From: Hahellaceae bacterium
GTDB taxonomy: Bacteria; Pseudomonadota; Gammaproteobacteria; Pseudomonadales; Oleiphilaceae
Assembly: GCA_024234505.1 (NCBI GenBank)
Contig: JACKOD010000002.1
Location: 1-64,000 of the forward strand
Reading direction: 5' to 3'
Length of the DNA stretch: 64,000 bases
Shown piece after piece: positions 16,286 to 23,746 of the stretch. The position numbers were made by a program, and so were the translations under genes. Under the pieces are notes generated by a model that saw only the letters and a program-made list of their open reading frames with translations, had not been told where the DNA came from and did no database searches. Position 1 is the first letter of the stretch. Every line of letters begins with the position of its first letter.

Positions 16286-18391
16286 ATGACTCCACGTCTG
16301 CTTATTGTCGATGATGAGCCTTTAGCCAGAGAGCTCTTGCAGGGCTATATTGCTGGTATTGAACTGCCATTGGCGTGCGATTTTGCCAGTAATGGCCAGG
16401 AAGCCATCGACATGGCCAGGCAGCATGAGTATTTCCTGATTGTGCTCGATTACCTTATGCCTGTTATGGATGGTTTCAGTTGCGCAAAAGTATTGCAGGA
16501 AACCCTGAAAAAACCGGTTCCCATCATCTTCGTCACAGGAAATGCCGGCGACAGGGTCATGCAGCTTAAGGGTTATGAACTGGGCGCAATTGACTATCTG
16601 CAAAAGCCGGTGGTGCCTGAAGTATTTGTATCAAAGGTGCGGATGTTTTTGCGTTTGCATCAAAGTCAGCTCGCGGATCAGAAATATTTGAGTGATGTCC
16701 TCTCAAAGCAAGAGTCGCAGCAAAACTTGCTGGATTACGCGGGAGAGGGGATTCTCGGTTTTAACAATGATTTATTGCTGGATTACGCTAATGTGGCGGC
16801 TTGTACATTATTGACTAGGAGTCGCGATGCGTTAATGGGAATGCCCCTGAAAAGAATTATGAATCCGAACGTCACAGAACAGGCGTGGTGGCAGAGTGAT
16901 TTCGTGTCTAATTTTCTCGATGGCCAGAATATGCATAGCGACTCGGCGACGTTCTGGCGACCTGATGGTGACTTTTTTCCCGTGTGCTTCACGCAGACGG
17001 TGGTTATCAGCGATGGTCAGGCCATAGGGGGACTGATTTCCTTTCAGGATATTTCGGAGCGAATTATTCTGGAGAACCGACTTGAAAGTCTGGTTTCCGT
17101 TGATCAATTAACGGGACTCAAAAACAGGCGGGCATTTTATGAATTGCTCGAAGGGCTCATCAGCAACCCGCAAAATCTATCGTCCGGATTTGGAGTGTTA
17201 TTGATTGATATCGATAACTTCAAGTCCATTAATGACAATTTTGGCCATCAATGTGGCGACAGTGTCTTGGTCAATGTAGGTATCCGATTGAAAGAAATAC
17301 TCCCGGACGGTGCTTGTGCATCTCGTCTGGGGGGCGATGAATTTGCCGTATTTGCGCCCTTATCCTCCACCGCTGAATTGGGAACCCTGGCAAGCAATAT
17401 CGTATCGGCACTTAAGCTGCCTTACTTTTTGCACGGAAAAGAAATTTTTAGCAGTGTCAGTGTAGGGGTCGCCTTATATCCTGAACACGCTTCTGATCTG
17501 ACTCATTTAATGAGTGCAGCAGATACTGCGATGTATTTGGCCAAGCAAACGGGCAAGGATAGCTATGCCTTGTTCGATGAAAAAGCTCAGCAACAATTAA
17601 AAGATAAATTTCGAATAGCGATTAATTTGCGTAGGGCAAATTATGGTAAAGAGTTCTCATTGGTCTATCAGCCAAAATTTGATCTGAAGTCCCTGACCAT
17701 GGCGGGCGCAGAAGCCTTGTTGCGCTGGCATAGTCCCACGCTGGGGGAGGTTGCCCCCGGCTTGTTTATTCCTATAGCAGAGAGTATCGGTTACATTACA
17801 GAAATTACTCAGTGGGCTTTAAAATGTGCAATTAAAGACGCAAAAGTCTGGAATGAAAATAGTCGACTGAATATTCCGCTACGCATTGCGGTGAATACCT
17901 CTCCACTGGATCTTAAACGTGGCACCTTTGTGAAACAGGTATTGGATGCCATCTATCTGGATAAGCTCAACCCGACCTGGATTGAACTGGAAGTCACCGA
18001 GTCAGCGGTGATGGATGATCCGAAAGCCGCTATCGAGGTGCTGACGCGTTTGAAGCAGCATGGTTTGCGAATTTCTGTGGATGATTTTGGTACAGGGTAT
18101 TCTTCGCTTAACTATCTAAAGAAACTGCCGCTGGATTACCTTAAAGTTGATCAGTCTTTTGTGAAAGATATCGGTGTTGATCCCAGTGATGAGAAAATAA
18201 TCAAGGCTATTGTGCAGTTGGCACATAGTCTGGATCTCAAGGTGATTGCGGAAGGAATTGAAACCGTTGAGCAGCTTAGATATTTACAGGCATTGGGGTG
18301 TGATTACGGGCAGGGGTTCTATCTTTCCAAGCCAGTTTCTGCAGACGAAATTCCGGTTATTTTTGTTCAGTCGCAGCGGCGGCGAGTCTGA
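16286..18391 (+). CDS. Response regulator REC-PAS-GGDEF-EAL
   Basis: A 701-residue signalling protein that should both receive a phosphate and act on c-di-GMP. REC domain at about 1-120 (LLIVDDEPLAR; phospho-acceptor Asp in VLDYLMPVMDG; KP in YLQKPVVP), PAS at about 150-270, GGDEF at about 285-445 with intact RLGGDEFAVF, and EAL at about 465-700 with GAEALLRW and DDFGTGYSSLNYLKK. Both catalytic signatures look intact, unlike the large GGNEF protein nearby. Start is uncertain: ATG 16286 is 13 bases from AAAAGG, while ATG 16274 is only 1 base from it. No partner histidine kinase is adjacent. It is convergent with nirN. Confidence 0.88.
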   Translation: MTPRLLIVDDEPLARELLQGYIAGIELPLACDFASNGQEAIDMARQHEYFLIVLDYLMPVMDGFSCAKVLQETLKKPVPIIFVTGNAGDRVMQLKGYELGAIDYLQKPVVPEVFVSKVRMFLRLHQSQLADQKYLSDVLSKQESQQNLLDYAGEGILGFNNDLLLDYANVAACTLLTRSRDALMGMPLKRIMNPNVTEQAWWQSDFVSNFLDGQNMHSDSATFWRPDGDFFPVCFTQTVVISDGQAIGGLISFQDISERIILENRLESLVSVDQLTGLKNRRAFYELLEGLISNPQNLSSGFGVLLIDIDNFKSINDNFGHQCGDSVLVNVGIRLKEILPDGACASRLGGDEFAVFAPLSSTAELGTLASNIVSALKLPYFLHGKEIFSSVSVGVALYPEHASDLTHLMSAADTAMYLAKQTGKDSYALFDEKAQQQLKDKFRIAINLRRANYGKEFSLVYQPKFDLKSLTMAGAEALLRWHSPTLGEVAPGLFIPIAESIGYITEITQWALKCAIKDAKVWNENSRLNIPLRIAVNTSPLDLKRGTFVKQVLDAIYLDKLNPTWIELEVTESAVMDDPKAAIEVLTRLKQHGLRISVDDFGTGYSSLNYLKKLPLDYLKVDQSFVKDIGVDPSDEKIIKAIVQLAHSLDLKVIAEGIETVEQLRYLQALGCDYGQGFYLSKPVSADEIPVIFVQSQRRRV

Positions 18392-18392
18392 G

Positions 18393-18415
18393 CGAGCCGG
18401 CCAATGGCGGGCTCG
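18393..18415 (+). terminator. Putative terminator between response regulator and nirN
   Basis: CGAGCC and GGCTCG arms enclose an 11-base loop just after the stop of the response-regulator gene, with a second GGCTCGC copy directly following, then GTTTATC. The region between the two convergent stop codons is 57 bases long, so a shared terminator is expected. T-tract is short. Confidence 0.35.
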
Positions 18416-18448
18416 GCTCGCGTTTATCAGGGCATGGGCCGATCAGTT

Positions 18449-19945
18449 TTAGTGACTGGTACCCCGTGAGTAGGTTGTTTTATTGAACACATTGTATTTG
18501 CCGGAGGGTTTTTTCATGGGTATCCGCTTAATCTCTTCAAACGTATTGGCATCGTAAACCACCACCGCACCGTCCATATCCCAAATGCTCATCAGGGCGT
18601 ATTTTCCATCTTGAGTAAACTCCACATGCGCGGCGGTCTTGCCGGGCGCCGGTTGTAGCGTTTTGACAATTTCCAGCGTGCGTTTGTCGATAATGTGCAT
18701 GAGGTCTTTGTTGGGACCGAAGAAAACATCTACCCACGCGTAAGGTGTATTTTCATGGCTGCGCATGAAGAATCCGGGGCCTTTGGTTTCGATGCGCTTG
18801 ATAACCTTCCAGGTAGTCATGTCGATAAATGATATCTGGCCTTCTTTAAGATTGGGGGTTGCCAGAATGGGTTTGCCCTGATATTCCCAGGTGATGCCCG
18901 AGCCCAGATGTGGCATTCCCGCCAGATCAACGGTATGGGTTTTTTTGCCGGCATCCATATCGACCACTTGTCCGTCATCTGAATCCCGACTGGCGCCGAT
19001 GAGATGTTTATAGGAGGGATCAAAGAAAAAGTCGTCCAGGTAGTCGTCTACTTTAATTCGGCGTACCTTAAATTCCGGATTGTTGTCATAGGGAATTTCC
19101 CACACTTCTTTCAGGTCTTTCAGTGCGGCAATAAAACTCTGGCGAGGTGGTGCGGTATAAACCGCGCTGACTCTTGAGGACGTACCCGCTTCGTCTTCCA
19201 CGTTGATTACTTTCACCGGGCTCAAATCCCGGGTGTCCAGAATGACCAGATTGTGAGGGAGATAATTTCCTACAATCGCATATTTACCATCGTAGGAAAC
19301 GGCAAGATTACGGGTGTTAATGGCGGCCCGGACTTCGGCGACAAATTCCATATTGTAAATGTCGTATTTGCTGATCCAGCCATCACGGGAGGCGAAGTAA
19401 ACATAGCGGCCATCGGGTGAATATTTTGGGCCGCCATGAAGTGCAAACCGGGTTTTGAAGCGATGGATCGGCTCGAAGGTATCACCATTTAAAAGGGTCG
19501 CGCTGTGGTCGCCCAGTTCAACCACGATAAAGAGATTTTGCAGGTCGGCCTGGTATTTTGGCTTGTCTGGCAGACTGCCTTCAGGATGGTAAATTACCTG
19601 ACTGGTGCGAATATCGTCTATTGTCCATGCGGGAGACACCGGGGGCGCGGTATAGATCAGGTCGGCGAGCGAGGCAATTTGTGCGGTTGTCAGCTTTTCG
19701 GAAAATGCCGGCATTTGGGTCGCGGCACGCCCATGCCCGATTACTTCGATGGCTTCTTTTTTGCGTAACCGCGACAGATTTTCTGGCAGCAATGCGGGGC
19801 CCATGGCACCGGTACGGGTAGTGCCATGACAGCCGGCACAGTGCTCTTTAAATAATCCCTCAGTGTTGGCAGCGTCGGTGGCAGAGGCAACGGGGGCGCC
19901 GAGTAAAGCAACCCAAAGCGGAAATGTCAGAAGCGATTTATACAT
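18449..19945 (-). CDS. nirN: NirN, heme c/d1 protein of heme d1 synthesis
   Basis: NirN is a periplasmic c-type cytochrome with a d1-binding beta-propeller; it oxidises dihydro-heme d1 in the last step of heme d1 synthesis and aids transfer to NirS. The 498-residue protein has a signal peptide (ends ASA, about 21), one heme c motif CAGCH (36-40), and an eight-bladed propeller-like region similar to NirS (SPDGRYVYFASRDGWISKYD, FFDPSYKHLIGASRDSDD). ATG 19945 overlaps the last 8 bases of nirE and has AGGA 8 bases upstream. It is the last gene of nirJEN. Confidence 0.92.
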   Translation of the reverse strand: MYKSLLTFPLWVALLGAPVASATDAANTEGLFKEHCAGCHGTTRTGAMGPALLPENLSRLRKKEAIEVIGHGRAATQMPAFSEKLTTAQIASLADLIYTAPPVSPAWTIDDIRTSQVIYHPEGSLPDKPKYQADLQNLFIVVELGDHSATLLNGDTFEPIHRFKTRFALHGGPKYSPDGRYVYFASRDGWISKYDIYNMEFVAEVRAAINTRNLAVSYDGKYAIVGNYLPHNLVILDTRDLSPVKVINVEDEAGTSSRVSAVYTAPPRQSFIAALKDLKEVWEIPYDNNPEFKVRRIKVDDYLDDFFFDPSYKHLIGASRDSDDGQVVDMDAGKKTHTVDLAGMPHLGSGITWEYQGKPILATPNLKEGQISFIDMTTWKVIKRIETKGPGFFMRSHENTPYAWVDVFFGPNKDLMHIIDKRTLEIVKTLQPAPGKTAAHVEFTQDGKYALMSIWDMDGAVVVYDANTFEEIKRIPMKKPSGKYNVFNKTTYSRGTSH

Positions 19946-20771
19946 GCGCTGATTCCTGAGAAGCCGGAGCGAACGAAGTCGAAGGCTGATGTTTGGCAAG
20001 GTTGACTACGCCACCAATAATGATCAGCGTGGGTGACTGAACGTCTTTATCGGCCACTTGGGCTTCGAGCGTTTCAACAGTGGCGATATGGACTCGCTGC
20101 TGAGGCGTGGTGCCTCGTTCTACTAATGCGGCTGGAGTGTTACCGGGCAAACCATGAGCCTGTAATTCGCGACTGATGACGCCGATACTTTGCAACCCCA
20201 TATAGAACACGACGGTTTGTTGGCCTTCAGCTAAGCGATGCCATGGCAACGTTAAGGTATCGCACTTGAGGTGTCCGGTAATAAAGGTCACGCTTTGTGC
20301 ATAATCACGATGAGTCAGCGGAATGCCGGCATAGGTGGAGCACCCTGATGCAGCCGTAATGCCGGGGATGACACGGCAAGACACACCTGAGGCTAGAAGG
20401 GTTTCGAGTTCTTCGCCGCCGCGACCGAAAATATAGGGGTCTCCGCCTTTAAGACGAACCACCCGGCGATGTTGGCGAGACAGATCCACCAGCAGTTGAT
20501 TGATTTCCTCTTGAGGCAACGTGTGCATATGCGTTTGCTTGCCCACGAAAATTTTCTCGATATGCGCCGGAATGATCGCCATGATTTCATCGCTTACCAG
20601 CCGGTCATACACCAGCACGTCGGCTTCGCTGATCATGCGCAAGGCTTTTAGTGTAAGGAGCTCCGGATCGCCTGGACCTGCGCCGACCAAAGCAACTTCA
20701 CCAGGCTGTAAAGAAGCTGAAGTCTGGCACTGTAAAGCCAGGAGACCTGGCGAGGTCGTTTGATTGTTCAT
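19938..20771 (-). CDS. nirE: Uroporphyrinogen-III C-methyltransferase
   Basis: The enzyme methylates uroporphyrinogen III twice to precorrin-2, the entry to siroheme and heme d1. The 277 residues carry the SUMT motifs VGAGPGDPELLTLKAL, KGGDPYIFGRGGEE, PGITAASGCSTYAGIPLTHR and GVISRELQAHG. A location between nirJ and nirN assigns it to heme d1 and not to cobalamin or siroheme. ATG 20771 is the start: the longer frame would add 32 residues overlapping nirJ. The gap to nirJ is 10 bases and the overlap with nirN is 8. Confidence 0.94.
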   Translation of the reverse strand: MNNQTTSPGLLALQCQTSASLQPGEVALVGAGPGDPELLTLKALRMISEADVLVYDRLVSDEIMAIIPAHIEKIFVGKQTHMHTLPQEEINQLLVDLSRQHRRVVRLKGGDPYIFGRGGEELETLLASGVSCRVIPGITAASGCSTYAGIPLTHRDYAQSVTFITGHLKCDTLTLPWHRLAEGQQTVVFYMGLQSIGVISRELQAHGLPGNTPAALVERGTTPQQRVHIATVETLEAQVADKDVQSPTLIIIGGVVNLAKHQPSTSFAPASQESAHV

Positions 20772-20781
20772 GGTGAGTCTC

Positions 20782-22008
20782 TTAGTTTTTGGAAATGATT
20801 CGCTGTGTGTTGGCCTTGGCCTGCACGGTTTCGTTAAAAGGCATGTCCAGGCGTGCTTCGTTTTCATCCGGCAGACCTATCTCCTGATTGGTCAGGTAGC
20901 AGGCCGGATCTTCTGCCCAGGCATCTCCTGTCAGCTGGTAGGCTCTTACCCTTGTGTTTCCGCCACAAATAGTTAAATACTGGCACTGTGCACAACGACC
21001 CTTCACGGGGCGGGGCTTTTGGCGAAATCCGTCCATCAGTGCATCATGCGGATTGCGCCAAATGTCGGAAAAGGCGCGTTCGCGTACATTGCCCAAGTGA
21101 TAATTCCACCAAAAGGTATCCGGGTGTACATTGCCGAGGTTGTCGATGTTCGCAATATTGACACCGGAGGAGTTGCCTCCCCAGTTGGTCAGGCGCTGAC
21201 GCAATGCCTCGACCTGTTCAGGTACCCGCTGTTGTGCCCATTGCAGAAGATAGGGGCCGTCAGCATCATTATTTCCGGTAACGTATTCCCGGTGGATGCC
21301 TTGTTGAAGTTCTTTCCAGCAACGTTCAAAAAGCATATCCAGAGCATGGCGTGTCATTTGATGAAAGGCATCGCTTTTGCGGTTTTTATTTCCGCGCCCG
21401 GCATAGTTCAGGTGTGATAAGTAGAACTTGTCGATATCGTGCTCATCCATCAGGTCAAGCAACTGAGGCAGTTCGCTATAGTTGTCCTGCGTCAGCGTGA
21501 ACCGGATGCCGACCTTGATACCGTGTTCCTTGCATAATCTGACCGCGTTGAGAGAGGCATCAAAGGCACCTTGTAATTGCCTGAAGGTATCGTGGGTTTG
21601 TTTGATGCCGTCCAGGCTGATCCCGACATAGTCATAGCCGACCTCGGCTATCTTTCCGATGTTGCTTTCGTCTATCAGGGTGCCATTGGTGGACAGGCCG
21701 ACATAAAAGCCCATGGCCTTGGCGCGCTTGGAAATGTCGTAAATATCGGGGCGCAATAATGGCTCCCCGCCTGACAGTATGAGCACCGGTACCCGAAAGT
21801 CTTTCAGGTCATCCATGACGCGATGAACTTCTTCAGTCGTTAATTCGCCTTTAAAGTCGGTATCGGCCGAAATGGAATAGCAATGTTTACAAGTGAGATT
21901 GCAACGCCGAATCAGGTTCCAGATCACCACAGGGCCGGGAGGCTGGCGAGCGGGCCCGACCGGGGACGGCTCAAGTAATGTTTGCATATATTGGGTGATT
22001 CGGAACAT
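20782..22008 (-). CDS. nirJ: Heme d1 synthesis radical SAM protein NirJ
   Basis: NirJ removes two propionate side chains from didecarboxysiroheme. The 408-residue protein has the radical-SAM cluster motif CNLTCKHC (C36, C40, C43), the LSGGEPLLRPDI segment that binds SAM, ISLDG, and a SPASM-like C-terminal iron-sulfur region (CAQCQYLTICGGNTR then CYL). It is first in nirJ-nirE-nirN. An FNR-type site is centred 61 bases upstream. In Pseudomonas, nirH directly precedes nirJ; here about 7 kb of other genes separate them. Confidence 0.95.
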   Translation of the reverse strand: MFRITQYMQTLLEPSPVGPARQPPGPVVIWNLIRRCNLTCKHCYSISADTDFKGELTTEEVHRVMDDLKDFRVPVLILSGGEPLLRPDIYDISKRAKAMGFYVGLSTNGTLIDESNIGKIAEVGYDYVGISLDGIKQTHDTFRQLQGAFDASLNAVRLCKEHGIKVGIRFTLTQDNYSELPQLLDLMDEHDIDKFYLSHLNYAGRGNKNRKSDAFHQMTRHALDMLFERCWKELQQGIHREYVTGNNDADGPYLLQWAQQRVPEQVEALRQRLTNWGGNSSGVNIANIDNLGNVHPDTFWWNYHLGNVRERAFSDIWRNPHDALMDGFRQKPRPVKGRCAQCQYLTICGGNTRVRAYQLTGDAWAEDPACYLTNQEIGLPDENEARLDMPFNETVQAKANTQRIISKN

Positions 22009-22062
22009 GGCAATTTCCCTTTATTGTTTATGGAAATCTTAATGGCCTGCGGCAATGAGGCC

Positions 22063-22076
22063 TTGATCTTGAACAA
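22063..22076 (-). promoter_or_regulatory. FNR/DNR-type box upstream of nirJ
   Basis: On the minus strand the site reads TTGTTCAAGATCAA, one base from TTGAT-N4-ATCAA. Its centre is 61 bases from the nirJ ATG, so a class II start at -41.5 would leave a leader of about 20 bases. Confidence 0.62.
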
Positions 22077-22339
22077 GGTTACGGAGGGCTGCCGGGGTGA
22101 TTACCGGTTTTTTGAGACAGGTCAGTTTTTGGTCTGGAATGAGGTGTTATTGGTTCGTTTGTGCCATTGAGTGGTGTCAGCATATTTTACGATTTTATAT
22201 GGCGCTGTTGATTTATAATGCATTTTATTTTTATAACGTATTGAAATGTTAATTAAAATTAAAATATGGATTTAAGTTTGCTAAATAGGAGTTCGCTGAA
22301 GATCAGTAATACTTTTATGGACTTTAAAGGGTTTTCCTT
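22077..22339. other. AT-rich intergenic leader before the PEP-CTERM gene
   Basis: The gap between nirJ and the PEP-CTERM gene is 331 bases. Its right part (about 22170-22330) is very AT-rich. Three look-alike ATGGA-TTTAA starts occur at 22266, 22317 and 22340; only the last begins the PEP-CTERM gene, with AAAGG 9 bases upstream. A 31-codon frame from 22266 overlaps that start in another frame. I cannot assign a promoter with confidence. Confidence 0.5.
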
Positions 22340-23050
22340 ATGGATTTTAAATCTGCTTTAATCGCTGCCGCTACCTTGACTGCCTCTGTTAGTGCTATGG
22401 CGACGCCTGTTACCTATTTTGACACCATCTCTGCTGGTCAAACTCAGTTTAACAATACTGTGACTGCCGCTGGCGCGACTGTTAATTATTTGACTTTGAC
22501 TGGCCTGAGTTCAGGTAATTCTTGGGACCTGGGTCCTTTTGCCATTACCACTACTGACGGTGCAAACTCTCCTGTCTATGGTCCTGCGCAGAACAATTCA
22601 ACAGGTCAGATGATTGGTATTGACCCGCAGAACCCTGCACCTCTGTCAGGTATTACTTTTACCTTCGACAGCGCAGTGAACGGCTTGGGCTTTGAAGTGG
22701 GTGACTGGGGTACTTGCTGTACACCTTCAAGCCTGTACATCGCTTTTGATGGTGGTTCGACCAACCTGGTAGGCACTGCGTTCAGCTACAATGACAACCC
22801 AACGGTTGCAGCGGGCGGCAGCTACGGCAATGACACTATCTTCATCGGTGCTATCGATGATGCCAGCACTTTCACCTCGGTTACTTTCTATGGTGACGGT
22901 TTTGGTGAGTTCCTGACAGCAGGTGGTACCATCCTGTGGGCGAACGTAGATATCGGTTCTGTCAGCAATGGCGTACCTGAGCCAAGCCTGTTGGCTTTGC
23001 TGGGTCTGGGTTTGGCTGGTGTAGGTTTCTCACGTCGTAAGCGTGCTTAA
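22340..23050 (+). CDS. PEP-CTERM sorting-domain exported protein
   Basis: A 236-residue secreted protein with a signal peptide (ends SAMA, about residue 21), a Gly/Thr/Asn-rich, beta-type passenger region with a CC pair (GTCCTPSS), and a C-terminal PEP-CTERM signal: VPEP, a hydrophobic helix LLALLGLGLAGVGF, then basic RRKRA. Such proteins are processed by exosortase (EpsH/XrtA-type) and usually go to the cell surface or exopolysaccharide matrix. Codon use is more uniform and T-ending than in neighbours, suggesting high expression. No exosortase gene is in this window. A strong hairpin follows the stop. Confidence 0.88.
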   Translation: MDFKSALIAAATLTASVSAMATPVTYFDTISAGQTQFNNTVTAAGATVNYLTLTGLSSGNSWDLGPFAITTTDGANSPVYGPAQNNSTGQMIGIDPQNPAPLSGITFTFDSAVNGLGFEVGDWGTCCTPSSLYIAFDGGSTNLVGTAFSYNDNPTVAAGGSYGNDTIFIGAIDDASTFTSVTFYGDGFGEFLTAGGTILWANVDIGSVSNGVPEPSLLALLGLGLAGVGFSRRKRA

Positions 23051-23095
23051 TTCCTTCGTAGCCCTCCTGAATTTACGCTCTCGTTGATTCAGATG

Positions 23096-23126
23096 TTCGA
23101 CACTTCGGATTGGCTGAAGTGTCGAA
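23096..23126 (+). terminator. Terminator of the PEP-CTERM gene
   Basis: Perfect 11-base arms TTCGACACTTC and GAAGTGTCGAA with a 9-base loop, 46 bases after the stop, followed by the pyrimidine-rich TCTTCCTCCTC. Confidence 0.65.
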
Positions 23127-23335
23127 TCTTCCTCCTCTGTCTTTATCTTTTTCTGACGGCTGATTGATTATTTGCCGTTATATCGTTAGTTCACTGTCAC
23201 CTCTTTCAGAAATTTTTACACTCTGATTAAACTTGGTAGTTTTTCCATGCCATTTAACCAGGCAGTGAATAATACTTATCAAATTAATCCAACCTATGAT
23301 ATTACTCGCAAGGACATTAACCCGGAGGGATCGAA

Positions 23336-23617
23336 ATGCGTCTTACCAGAATTAATGAGTTTCAGGCAGCAGAAGGACGGACGACCGAGTTGTTTGCTTT
23401 TTTGAAAGGGCTCGTGCCTTACATAGCAAACTCGGTAGGTTGTGAGTCATGTGAAGTATTACAAAGTGCGGATAACGAGAACCTGTTTGTTGTGATCGAA
23501 AAATGGGATTCCGAGGCATCTCACAAGGCCTCTCTGGCACTCTATCCAAAAGAAAAAATGGCTGCCGCAATGCCGCTCATTGGCGCACCGCCCAAAGGTG
23601 GTTTTTTCCATTCATAA
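23336..23617 (+). CDS. ABM-domain (antibiotic biosynthesis monooxygenase-like) protein
   Basis: A 93-residue small cytosolic protein of the ABM dimeric alpha/beta-barrel fold: RINEFQAAEGR at the start, a helix through residue 33, the central EVLQSADNENLFVVIEKWDS and SHKASLAL segment. YgiN-like family members are heme- or quinone-related monooxygenases or merely structural homologues, so the substrate is unknown. A strong GGAGG site 6 bases before the ATG decides the start. It is followed by a short gene relic and the convergent dnaE2. Confidence 0.75.
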   Translation: MRLTRINEFQAAEGRTTELFAFLKGLVPYIANSVGCESCEVLQSADNENLFVVIEKWDSEASHKASLALYPKEKMAAAMPLIGAPPKGGFFHS

Positions 23618-23643
23618 ATACGGATACTTTAGGGATATGAGAG

Positions 23644-23721
23644 ATGATATTGGCCATGGATGTGCAGTATGCGGGTTCTCAGGCGATTGTGGCAGGAAAA
23701 ATAGAATTCCCGTGCCTCTAG
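23644..23721 (+). pseudogene. Possible relic of an endonuclease V-like gene
   Basis: A 25-codon frame opens MILAMDVQYAGSQAIVAGKI and ends at TAG. This resembles the start of the small endonuclease V-like family, whose members often open MILAVDVxY...AxVAGV, but that is from memory. AGGG lies 9 bases upstream. Nothing of the remaining 200-residue protein follows; the dnaE2 end comes next. The truncation point falls in a 12-base direct repeat (CCTCTAGTGAAA). Confidence 0.4.
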
Positions 23722-23746
23722 TGAAAGTTCCATTCCTCTAGTGAAA
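23715..23746. repeat. 12-base direct repeat at the end of dnaE2
   Basis: CCTCTAGTGAAA occurs at 23715-23726 and 23735-23746, 20 bases apart. The second copy contains the dnaE2 stop codon (TAG on the minus strand), and the first contains the stop of the preceding relic. It may mark a deletion or slippage junction. Confidence 0.55.

Noticed and set aside
23637..23741. 34-codon frame with several cysteines overlapping the relic
   Set aside because: AGGG is only 2 bases from its ATG and the alternative frame has better family likeness.
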